DNA of 64,000 nucleotides, taken from assembly GCA_964471155.1 (NCBI GenBank), contig CAYYFX010000003.1, positions 29,611-93,610 of the forward strand. Direction: 5' to 3'. This document shows, piece after piece, positions 7,987 to 15,095 of the stretch (positions are counted from its first letter, which is position 1; every line of letters begins with the position of its first letter). The notes under the pieces are model-generated. The model saw nothing but the letters and a program-made list of their open reading frames with translations. It did not search any database and was not told the origin of the DNA. Both the position numbers and the translations under genes were made by a program. This DNA comes from CAYYFX01 sp964471155. GTDB taxonomy: Bacteria; ARS69.

Positions 7987-8559
7987 GTGTCCGAACCGGG
8001 AACCGCAGGACGCACACCCGAGTCCGCCGCCGGCATGTCCGGGCCGGCCGGCGGCGTGCCCGAATCCGCAGCCGGCAACGGGCCCGAGTCCGCAGGCGGC
8101 AACGGGTCCGAGTCCACAGGCGGCGGCGGGCCCGAGTCCGCAGCCGGCATGCCCGGGCCCGCCGGGCGCGCGGTCCACAAGACCTGCCCCGGGTGCGGCA
8201 CACCGTTCACGCTGCAGCAGATCCTCGAGTGCGCCGAAGTCGAGCCGATCGGGATGCAACTCGAGGACGACGATCCCGCCTGGAACTACTACTACTTCAA
8301 CCACCGTTGCCCCTCGTGCGGCTCCACGTTCCTGATCCCCGTGACGGACTTCGCTCCGTGGATCCCGGAGCCCGTTCCCGGGCCGGTGCTCGCCGGCACC
8401 GAGTCCTGCGAGCGGCACTGCACGCGCATCGACGACCTCTCGGCGTGCACCGCGCCCTGCCGGTATGCACCGTTCCGCCGGTTCCTCCTGCACCTGCGCG
8501 ACCGGAAGCGGGGACGCGCCGCCGACGAATCCGTGGCGCCCCCGGCCGGCCGGCCGTAA
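7987..8559 (+). CDS. Zinc-ribbon protein with N-terminal Gly/Pro/Glu/Ser repeats
   Basis: 190 residues from GTG 7987 (GGGAGG upstream). The first 60 or so residues are low-complexity repeats of a unit like GPESAAGN or GSESTGGG, encoded by roughly 24-nt tandem DNA repeats at about 8045-8150. After this a compact domain has CPGCGTPF and, about 40 residues later, CPSCGSTF, giving two CxxC pairs for one zinc ribbon. Four more Cys follow in ESCERHC and LSACTAPC. No signal peptide. Function unknown; the repeats suggest a flexible tether. It precedes a GNAT gene by 48 nt, perhaps co-transcribed. Confidence 0.75.
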   Translation: MSEPGTAGRTPESAAGMSGPAGGVPESAAGNGPESAGGNGSESTGGGGPESAAGMPGPAGRAVHKTCPGCGTPFTLQQILECAEVEPIGMQLEDDDPAWNYYYFNHRCPSCGSTFLIPVTDFAPWIPEPVPGPVLAGTESCERHCTRIDDLSACTAPCRYAPFRRFLLHLRDRKRGRAADESVAPPAGRP

Positions 8560-8607
8560 CGTTCCTCGCGGCGTGCGAAGGAACGGCGCCCGCTTCCCGG
8601 GGATCCC

Positions 8608-9078
8608 ATGGACGTCGGCCTGCGCGAGATCACGATGGAGAACGTGAACGCGGTCCTCGCACTCGCGGTGCGACCGGACCAGGAGCGGTTCGTCGCCGCG
8701 AACGCGGTGTCGCTCGCGCACGCGCATTGCAGCCCGGACGCGTGGTTCCGCGCCGTGTACGCGGACGAGGACCCGGCCGGATTCGTCATGCTTGCGGACG
8801 AGACGCTGCGCCCGGATCCGCCGGCTGCCCCGCAGGTGTGGATCTGGCGCTTCATGGTCGACGCCCGCTTCCAGGGGAGGGGAGTGGGGTCCCGGGCGCT
8901 CGAGCGCGTCGTCGCGCATGTGCGCACGAGACCGCAGGTGTCCACGCTGCTGCTCTCCTACGTTCCCGGGCCGGGTTGCCCGGAGCCGTTCTACCTCCGG
9001 GCGGGGTTCCGGCACACGGGTCGCGAGGAGGGCGGCGAGATCGTCCTGGAGCTCCCGCTCGCGGCGCCGGGACGCTGA
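8608..9078 (+). CDS. GNAT-family N-acetyltransferase
   Basis: 156 residues. The acetyl-CoA-binding motif A is FMVDARFQGRGVGSRALE (the Q/R-x-x-G-x-G/A loop is QGRGVG), followed by a C-terminal YLRAGFRHTGRE typical of GNAT enzymes. The N-terminal region, with WFRAVYADEDPAGFVMLA, resembles diamine/spermidine acetyltransferases of the Blt type, so a polyamine or similar small amine is a possible substrate. It is followed after 10 nt by a macrodomain gene, so the two are probably one operon. Confidence 0.88.
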   Translation: MDVGLREITMENVNAVLALAVRPDQERFVAANAVSLAHAHCSPDAWFRAVYADEDPAGFVMLADETLRPDPPAAPQVWIWRFMVDARFQGRGVGSRALERVVAHVRTRPQVSTLLLSYVPGPGCPEPFYLRAGFRHTGREEGGEIVLELPLAAPGR

Positions 9079-9088
9079 GGCGGGGAGC

Positions 9089-9607
9089 GTGGCGTCCCGG
9101 GAGCGCATGAGCGCGGTGCTCGCGGACATCACGACATTGGACGTGGACGCCATCGTCAACGCCGCGAACGAGTCGTTGCTCGGCGGCGGCGGGGTGGACG
9201 GCGCGATCCACCACGCGGCGGGACCGGAACTGCTGGAGGAGTGCCGGCGGCTCGGCGGGTGCGCTACGGGGGACGCCAGGCGGACGCGCGGGTACCGCCT
9301 CCCGGCGCGCTGGGTGATCCACACCGTGGGCCCGGTCTGGCGGGGCGGCGGGCACGGCGAAGCCGAACTTCTCGCGTCCTGCTATCGACGCTGCCTCGAG
9401 ATCGCGGCCGAGGGCTCGCTCGCGTCGGTCGCCTTCCCCGCGATCAGCACCGGGATCTACGGCTACCCGCCGGAGGACGCCGCGGACGTCGCGGTGGCCA
9501 CGGTCCGGGACGCCCTCGCGACCCGGTCCCGGCCGGAGCGGCTGATCTTCTGCTGCTTCGCCGAACGGGACCTCTCCCTCTACCGATCCCGCCTCCGCGT
9601 CGCCTGA
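9089..9607 (+). CDS. ymdB: Macrodomain ADP-ribose / O-acetyl-ADP-ribose hydrolase
   Basis: Small cytosolic macrodomain of YmdB type, which removes acetyl from O-acetyl-ADP-ribose and can reverse mono-ADP-ribosylation. Key motifs are present: ADIT, IVNAANESLLGGGGVDGAIH, WVIHTVGPVWRGG and FPAISTGIYGYP, near full length for the family (about 172 residues). GTG 9089 is preferred over ATG 9107 because GGGGAG is just upstream and the first beta-strand would otherwise be clipped. Neighbouring the GNAT gene may hint at shared acetyl or ADP-ribose metabolism; a sirtuin gene elsewhere in the window (34850) would produce its substrate. Confidence 0.93.
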   Translation: MASRERMSAVLADITTLDVDAIVNAANESLLGGGGVDGAIHHAAGPELLEECRRLGGCATGDARRTRGYRLPARWVIHTVGPVWRGGGHGEAELLASCYRRCLEIAAEGSLASVAFPAISTGIYGYPPEDAADVAVATVRDALATRSRPERLIFCCFAERDLSLYRSRLRVA

Positions 9608-9612
9608 CCGTT

Positions 9613-9747
9613 GTGGTGCGGAGATTGTGCCCGAGCGCACCCAAATGATTGTCCCGCATTGACTTGAGACCCATCCCCGATCCGGCTACCCGCAACCGGT
9701 GACCGGACCGACGCTTGCGCGCGCCAACGCCCCAATCTCCGAACCAC
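9613..9747 (+). repeat. Inverted-repeat element, copy 1 (135 bp)
   Basis: Begins GTGGTGCGGAGATTG and ends CAATCTCCGAACCAC; the ends are near-perfect inverted repeats of about 15-18 bp. A second element with the same ends and the same left/right polarity lies on the opposite strand at 45490-45635. The interiors share little sequence by eye and neither has a convincing ORF. No target-site duplication was seen. It could be a miniature transposable element, a structured RNA or a protein-binding element. Confidence 0.6.
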
Positions 9748-9753
9748 CGACGA

Positions 9754-9776
9754 CTGTCCAAGAACAACGTGGACAG
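9754..9776. promoter_or_regulatory. Operator-like palindrome CTGTCCA-N9-TGGACAG
   Basis: Perfect 7-bp inverted repeat with a 9-nt centre, 4 bp before a strong promoter. A third TGGACAG half-site at 9792-9798 lies inside the promoter spacer. Placement suggests a transcription factor controlling the secreted-protein gene at 9927. Confidence 0.5.
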
Positions 9777-9780
9777 AGCC

Positions 9781-9809
9781 TTGACAACACATGGACAGAC
9801 GACTAGATT
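9781..9809 (+). promoter_or_regulatory. Sigma-70-like promoter
   Basis: TTGACA (9781-9786), 17-nt spacer, TAGATT (9804-9809): the best promoter in the window. It serves the gene at 9927, leaving a leader of about 110 nt. The rest of 9608-9926 holds the inverted-repeat element and palindrome and no gene that I can see. Confidence 0.7.
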
Positions 9810-9926
9810 CCCCCTCGTCCCACTGGACCGCCGGGACACAGGCCGGCTCGGCTCTCCCGGACCGGTCTCCGCGAACCCCGGGGATTCCCCCGACCACGAA
9901 GACACCCAACACGGAGGGTGCCGCAC

Positions 9927-11573
9927 ATGCCCCGCAACCTGAGGCTCGCACTCACGGCCCTGGCGCTGGCCGTACTCGCGCCGACCGCGCGGTCGGCGGA
10001 CCTGACCTTCGACGTGGACCGGCTGCCGGACCTCACCGCGGCCGATCTGCCGTCCCTCTCTGCCGACAAGTCCGGCACCGCCTATGCCTCGCTCCTCGAA
10101 GGCAAGGACGTCGTCCCGCCTCGCGCCACGCGTGCGAAGGCGCTCTTCCTGTCCCGCCCCTCCCGCGACGGGTCGGAGTTGGCGTTCGGTCTCTGGGCCG
10201 TGGCGCTCCGGAATCCGATCGAGGCGAACATCCTCCTCGGCCGTCCCGGCGAGAACGGACCGGCCGTGGCCACGCTGTACGGGCCGAATGCCCCGGGCGG
10301 CGGCCGGGTGTGGGGCCAGCTCGCCACCGGCACGTTGACGGCCGACGACCTGGAAGGGCCGTTCGCCGGACAGAGCCTCTATCGCCTTTTCGCCGCGATC
10401 GAGGCGGGCGAAGCGTACGTGCAGATCGCGACCGATGACGGCGAGCCCGGCGACAACACCGGCGCCGGCGACTTCGTGGACGGGGAGATCCGGGGCGAGG
10501 TCGTCCGGCTCGGCCGTCCGTTCCCCATGCCGATGGCGCGGCTGCAGGTGATCCACAACGCGGCGGATCCGGCGGCGGCGACGGTGGACGTGTGGCTGAA
10601 CGGTGCGAAGGCGCTGGACGACTTCGCGTTCCGCGCGGCGACGCCGTACCTGGACGTTCCGGCGGAGACGGAGATCGCGATCGGGATCGCGGGTGCGGAC
10701 TCGGAGGATCCGAGCGACATCCTGGTGACGATCCCGGTGACGCTGGCGAAGGGCGGCACGTACGTGGCGTTCGCGAACGGCGTGCTGGACCCGACGGCCT
10801 TCGCGGCGAATCCGGACGGCCGGGACACGGGCTTCGGACTGCTGGTGAAGCCGATGGCCCGGGAGAATGCGCAGGACGGCGGGAAGGTGGAGTTCTTCGT
10901 GCTGCACGGCGCGACGGACGCCCCGACGGTGGACGTGCTCGCGCGCGGCGTCGGTGCGCTGGTGAACGACGCGGCGTACCGGGACATCACGGACTACCTG
11001 GCGGTTCCCGCGGCGAAGTACGTGCTGGACGTGACGCCGGGCTCGGACAACGGGACGGTGGTGGCGTCGTTCGTGGCGGACCTCTCGGGTCTCGAGGGCG
11101 GCGCCGCGGCGGTGTTCGCGTCCGGGTTCCTGGATCCCTCGGCGAACCAGGGCGGCGAGGCCTTCGGGATCTTCGCGGCGCTGCCGGACGGCAAAGTGGT
11201 GGCGTTCCCGGCGAAGAGTGCGTTCGAGGTCCGGTCCGAGAGCGACTTCGAGCTTCCGGCGCGGGGCCGCGACGGCGTCTCGACCTCCGCGTCGCTCGGG
11301 GCGGCGCCCCTGACGTTCGAGGTGTCGCAGAACCTGCCCAACCCCGTGCGCGGGAGCACGACGGTGGCGTTCGCCCTGCCCCGTGAGGCGAACGTCCTTC
11401 TCACGGTGCACGACGTGGCCGGTCGCCGCGTCGGGGAGGTCGCGCCGGGGACGCTGTCGGCGGGCCGGCACCAGATCCGGTTCGACGCGTCGCGCCTGAC
11501 CTCCGGCGTGTACTGGTACCGGTTGCAGGCCGGCCCCGAGGTGCAGACGCGCAAGATGGTCGTCACCCGGTAA
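9927..11573 (+). CDS. Secreted CHRD/DUF4397 protein with C-terminal sorting domain
   Basis: About 548 residues from ATG 9927 (GGAGGG at 9913-9918). A Sec signal peptide (LALTALALAVLAPTARSA) is followed by a CHRD-like domain (to about residue 195; LLGRPGENGPAVATLYGP is typical). Then come two DUF4397-like beta domains (ARLQVIHNAADPAAATVDVW and FFVLHGATDAPTVDVLARGV). The last 85 residues form a FlgD-like sorting module with NLPNPVRGSTTVAFALP, VHDVAGRRVGE, SAGRHQIRFDA and SGVYWYRL. Expected to be exported and attached to or released from the cell surface; its function is unknown. Confidence 0.85.
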   Translation: MPRNLRLALTALALAVLAPTARSADLTFDVDRLPDLTAADLPSLSADKSGTAYASLLEGKDVVPPRATRAKALFLSRPSRDGSELAFGLWAVALRNPIEANILLGRPGENGPAVATLYGPNAPGGGRVWGQLATGTLTADDLEGPFAGQSLYRLFAAIEAGEAYVQIATDDGEPGDNTGAGDFVDGEIRGEVVRLGRPFPMPMARLQVIHNAADPAAATVDVWLNGAKALDDFAFRAATPYLDVPAETEIAIGIAGADSEDPSDILVTIPVTLAKGGTYVAFANGVLDPTAFAANPDGRDTGFGLLVKPMARENAQDGGKVEFFVLHGATDAPTVDVLARGVGALVNDAAYRDITDYLAVPAAKYVLDVTPGSDNGTVVASFVADLSGLEGGAAAVFASGFLDPSANQGGEAFGIFAALPDGKVVAFPAKSAFEVRSESDFELPARGRDGVSTSASLGAAPLTFEVSQNLPNPVRGSTTVAFALPREANVLLTVHDVAGRRVGEVAPGTLSAGRHQIRFDASRLTSGVYWYRLQAGPEVQTRKMVVTR

Positions 11574-11678
11574 CGCACTCCGGGAGGTGTGCCCGGGACG
11601 GACGGTGGGTGGTTCAAGGGGGGACTGCCTGCCGCTCCGCCCGGGACCCGGGTGCGCCACGCCTGCCGGGGATCGGAA

Positions 11679-11707
11679 CTGGCGTCGATCGCCGGGAGGG
11701 TTAGACT
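11679..11707 (+). promoter_or_regulatory. Candidate promoter for the CarH-like gene
   Basis: CTGGCG (11679-11684), 17-nt spacer, TAGACT (11702-11707). A transcript would start near 11714, downstream of the ATG at 11711, which favours the start at 11747 for the regulator. The -35 is weak. Confidence 0.4.
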
Positions 11708-11746
11708 CCGATGCTCTCGCCGAACCACCGATCGGAGACCGCCCCG

Positions 11747-12688
11747 ATGTCCTCGCTGCCGGCGCCCGAGGCGCCCCGCCACCCGATCGCGGTCGTCGCC
11801 GCGCGAACCGGACTGGCCCAGGACGTTCTCCGGGTCTGGGAGCGCCGATATCGCGTCGTCGAGCCGCACCGGAGCGACACGGGGCGGCGGCTCTACACCG
11901 ACGCGGACGTGGAACGCCTGAACCTGCTGCGCCTGGCGGTGGAGTCCGGACGCCGGATCAGCGACGTGGCCACGCTCGCCACCGACGAGCTTCGCGCCCT
12001 CTCCGGGGAGGATGCCCGCGCCTCGCTGCGCGTCCGCGGAACCCGGGACGGTCATCCGGTCCCGGCCTTCTTCGTGGAGGCGGCGCTGGCGGCGATCGAG
12101 GAGTACGACGCGGCCGAGCTGGATCGTGTCCTCCGTCGCGCGGCGCTGGACCTCACCGCGCCGATGCTGCGGTCCGCCGTGCTGGAGCCCGTGATCGCCG
12201 CCGTCGGCGACCGGTGGCGTCGCGGGACGCTCCGCATCGCGAACGAACACCTGGCCACCGCGGTGATCCGGACGTTCCTCGGCGCGCTCCAAGCGAGGAA
12301 CGAAGCGCGGGAGGGCGGCGCCTGCATCGTCCTCTCGACGCCGGCCGGACAGCGGCACGAGCTCGGTGCGCTGCTTGCCACGCTCGCCGCGCTCGAGGTG
12401 GGCTGGAACGCCGTGTATCTCGGTCCGGACCTCCCCGCGGTGGAGATCGCGGCGGTCGCGCGCGCGCGCGCGGCGAGGGCGGTGGCGCTGAGCGCCGCCT
12501 CGCCGGCGGATGCGGGCCGCCTGGTCCGGGAGCTGGCCGAACTGCGGGAGCTGCTCGATGCGGACGTCCCGGTCTTCGTGGGCGGCGCCGCGGCCACGTC
12601 GCAGGCGGAGGCCATCGCGGGGACCGGGGCGCGCGTCGTGACCGAGATGGACCGCTTCCAGGACATGCTCGCGGCGATCGTCCGGTAG
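11747..12688 (+). CDS. MerR-family regulator with B12-binding domain (CarH/LitR-like photoreceptor candidate)
   Basis: 313 residues. The N-terminal MerR winged HTH is VVAARTGLAQDVLRVWERRY with RRLYTDADVERLNLL. The C-terminal half is a cobalamin-binding module: W157 and E167-H168 make the W-x9-EH motif typical of adenosylcobalamin light sensors, and H204 in QRHELGALLAT matches the lower axial histidine. VYLGPDLP is also characteristic. In known relatives the dark tetramer represses DNA and light breaks the cobalt-carbon bond to release it. No carotenoid or photolyase genes are adjacent, so the target is unknown. ATG 11747 has GGAGA 8 nt upstream; ATG 11711 is the alternative. Confidence 0.85.
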   Translation: MSSLPAPEAPRHPIAVVAARTGLAQDVLRVWERRYRVVEPHRSDTGRRLYTDADVERLNLLRLAVESGRRISDVATLATDELRALSGEDARASLRVRGTRDGHPVPAFFVEAALAAIEEYDAAELDRVLRRAALDLTAPMLRSAVLEPVIAAVGDRWRRGTLRIANEHLATAVIRTFLGALQARNEAREGGACIVLSTPAGQRHELGALLATLAALEVGWNAVYLGPDLPAVEIAAVARARAARAVALSAASPADAGRLVRELAELRELLDADVPVFVGGAAATSQAEAIAGTGARVVTEMDRFQDMLAAIVR

Positions 12689-12889
12689 GACCCGGCGCGG
12701 AGACGCTCGTCCGCTCGATCCCCACGCGGCTCGCAGCCGTCGGCCCCCGTCCCCCGTCCCGCCGGGAGGGCGCCCCGTCCCCGCCGGTTGGACCGCGGCC
12801 CCTCCGGTCGCGTAGGGTCCGCCCTCCGGTTGCCGCGGCCCCCCATCCCCCGCGCGGCCCCCGTCACCGCCCACCCGAGGAGGAGCCCC
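12689..12889 (+). other. G+C-rich intergenic region, no gene seen
   Basis: 201 bp rich in C-runs between the regulator and the VOC gene. I see no convincing ORF, hairpin or promoter; a TAGGGT hexamer near 12816 has no well-spaced -35. Confidence 0.5.
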
Positions 12890-13246
12890 ATGGGAGCGCC
12901 CGTCGTCCACTTCGAGCTGTGGTCCAAGGATCCGGCGCGGATCTCGTCCTTCTACGAGCAGGTCTTCGGCTGGAAGATCAACCACGTTCCCGAGATGAAC
13001 TACCGCGTCGTGGAGACGGGCGGGAAGGGCGGCATCAACGGCGGCATCATGCAGCCGAAGGACGGCCCGTGGCCGGGCAACATGGCGTTCTACCTCGACG
13101 TGCCGGACCTCGACGCCGCCGCCGCGAAGGTGAAGGCCGCGGGCGGCACGATGATCGTCGAGAAGACGGAGATCCCGGGAATGGGCGCATTCTCCCTGTT
13201 CTCCGATCCGGACGGACGCGTTCTCGGACTCTGGAAGTCGAGCTGA
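12890..13246 (+). CDS. VOC-family (glyoxalase/dioxygenase-fold) protein
   Basis: 118 residues from ATG 12890 (GAGGAGGAG upstream). It is a single vicinal-oxygen-chelate domain: VVHFELWSKDPARISSFYEQ, VFGWKI, the central NGGIMQPKDG and the C-terminal FSLFSDPDGRVLGLW, as in the AraC-linked/CFP32-like VOC group. Histidine near the N-terminus (VHFEL) and acidic residues may bind a metal. Substrate unknown. The upstream in-frame extension is discarded as low-complexity and lacking a ribosome site. Confidence 0.88.
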   Translation: MGAPVVHFELWSKDPARISSFYEQVFGWKINHVPEMNYRVVETGGKGGINGGIMQPKDGPWPGNMAFYLDVPDLDAAAAKVKAAGGTMIVEKTEIPGMGAFSLFSDPDGRVLGLWKSS

Positions 13247-13267
13247 GCGAGGGACCGCGCGTTGCGC

Positions 13268-13273
13268 TATACT
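13268..13273 (+). promoter_or_regulatory. -10 element TATACT abutting the subtilase start
   Basis: TATACT lies 7 nt before ATG 13281, so transcription would begin at about the A of the start codon, giving a leaderless message; no Shine-Dalgarno sequence is visible. No clear -35 was found. Confidence 0.45.
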
Positions 13274-13280
13274 TGACCGC

Positions 13281-14996
13281 ATGGTCCGCCGGGAGACGCT
13301 TCTCGCCTTCGCAACCCTGCTCGTCCTCGCGCCGGGCGCCGCTCGCGCCGCGGCCGTGCCGCACCCGATCCCGGCCGAGGAACCCGCGGTGGTGTGGGTC
13401 CGCTTCGCCGACCGCGGCCTGGACTCCCCGGCCGCCGAGCGCGCCGCCGTCGGGGCCGCGCGCGCCGCGCTCACCGCGGATGCGCTCGCCCGGCGCGCGA
13501 AGGTGGGCGCGCCCGTCGACCTCCTGGATGTCCCGCCGAGCGCACGCTACCTGGACGCGGTGCGCGCCACCGGAGCCCGGGTCCGCGTGATCTCCCGCTG
13601 GCAGAACGCCGTCTCCGTTCATGCCGATCCGGCGCAGCAGGCGGCGCTCCGCGCGCTGCCGTTCGTCTCCGACGTCCGCGCGGTGGCGGTCCGCCCCGCG
13701 GGGGAGAAGCTCGCCGAGCCCGTGGTCCCCGTGCCGACGCGCGCGGGCCGGTCCGCCCCCGGCCTGCGGTCGCTCGACTACGGGGACTGCTCCTCGCAGA
13801 TCCTGCCCATCCAGGTGGACGGTCTGCACAACCTGGGTCTGAGCGGCGCCGGCGTGAAGGTGGCCGTGCTGGACACGGGGTTCAAGCGCACGCACGCGGC
13901 GCTGGACGACGTCGACGTCCTGGCGGAGTGGGACTTCGTGCAGGGGGACGCCGTGACGACGAACCAGACGGGCGACGACTTCTCCCAGCACAACCACGGC
14001 ACCTACGTGCTCTCCCTGATCGGCGGCTGGGACCCCGGGCACCTCATCGGCCCGGCGCACGGCGCGTCGTACCTGCTCGCGAAGACGGAGAACCTCTCCA
14101 GCGAGACGCCGGTGGAGGAGGACTACTGGATCGCGGCCGCGGAGTGGGCGGACAGCCTCGGCGCGGACGTGATCACCACCTCGCTCGGCTACAAGGACTG
14201 GTACACGTACGAGGACATGGACGGGGACACCGCGCCCATCACCATCCAGGCCGACCTCGCGGTCGCGAACGGCATCTGCGTGTTCTCGTCGGCGGGCAAC
14301 GAAGGGCAGGGCCCGTGGCACTACATCACCGCGCCCGCGGACGGCGACAGCGTGGTCTCCGTGGGCGCGGTGGACTCGCTCGGGACGATCGTGGGCTTCA
14401 GTTCGCGCGGCCCCACCTTCGACGGCCGGATCAAGCCCGACGTGTGCGCGATGGGCCGCGGGGATCTCGTCGTGCTGACGACCAGCGACACGGAGTACGG
14501 GCGCGGCAGCGGCACGTCCTTCTCGAATCCGCTCGTGGCCGGCGTGGCGGCGCTGCTGCTCGAGGCCAACCCCGCGTGGGGGCCGCACGAGGTGCGCGAG
14601 GCGCTGCGCAGCACGGCGACGCGCGCGACCACGCCGGACAACGACTACGGCTGGGGCATCGTCCAGGCCGTGGACGCCGCGATGTTCCCGGTGTCCGCGC
14701 CCGAGGTTCCGCCCGCGGCCGCCGCGCGCGAGTTCCTCGCGTCGCCGAATCCCGCGCGGAACGCCACCACGCTCCGCTTCACGCTGGCCGCGGGGGAGTC
14801 GCCGGAGTCCATCACCATCCACGACGTCTCCGGACGCGTCGTGCGCCGGTTGCCGCTCGGGCCCGGCGCGCGTGCGGCGGGACGCGCGGCCTGGAACGGG
14901 CTGGACGACGCCGGCCGCCCCGTGGCCGCCGGGCTGTACTTCGCGAGGCTCGACGGCGTCCGGGCGCCGGCCGCCCGCATCGTCCGCCTGCCGTAG
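13281..14996 (+). CDS. Secreted subtilisin-like (S8) serine protease with sorting domain
   Basis: 571 residues. A signal peptide (TLLAFATLL-type core, cut near AARAAA) and an inhibitor-like propeptide (about 35-165) precede an S8 catalytic domain. The triad is D198 (VAVLDTGF), H239 (HNHGTYV) and S413 (GSGTSFSNPLVAG), with oxyanion Asn in FSSAGNEGQG. The C-terminal 85 residues form a FlgD-like sorting module (ASPNPARNATTLRFTL, IHDVSGRVVRRLP, GLYFARLDGV). Probably exported, self-processed and displayed on the surface or secreted, degrading extracellular protein. Confidence 0.93.
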   Translation: MVRRETLLAFATLLVLAPGAARAAAVPHPIPAEEPAVVWVRFADRGLDSPAAERAAVGAARAALTADALARRAKVGAPVDLLDVPPSARYLDAVRATGARVRVISRWQNAVSVHADPAQQAALRALPFVSDVRAVAVRPAGEKLAEPVVPVPTRAGRSAPGLRSLDYGDCSSQILPIQVDGLHNLGLSGAGVKVAVLDTGFKRTHAALDDVDVLAEWDFVQGDAVTTNQTGDDFSQHNHGTYVLSLIGGWDPGHLIGPAHGASYLLAKTENLSSETPVEEDYWIAAAEWADSLGADVITTSLGYKDWYTYEDMDGDTAPITIQADLAVANGICVFSSAGNEGQGPWHYITAPADGDSVVSVGAVDSLGTIVGFSSRGPTFDGRIKPDVCAMGRGDLVVLTTSDTEYGRGSGTSFSNPLVAGVAALLLEANPAWGPHEVREALRSTATRATTPDNDYGWGIVQAVDAAMFPVSAPEVPPAAAAREFLASPNPARNATTLRFTLAAGESPESITIHDVSGRVVRRLPLGPGARAAGRAAWNGLDDAGRPVAAGLYFARLDGVRAPAARIVRLP

Positions 14997-15095
14997 TCGA
15001 TTCCGGACCTGACGGTCGCGTCGGCCCCCCCTCCCGTGCCCGGCAAGCCCCCGGGCGGTCAAGATCCGCTCCCTTCCTTCCGTAGGAGGGGAATC

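Noticed and set aside
8045..8150. Short tandem repeats as a CRISPR-like or minisatellite locus
   Set aside because: They are in frame within a protein gene and encode a Gly/Pro/Ser linker without spacers.
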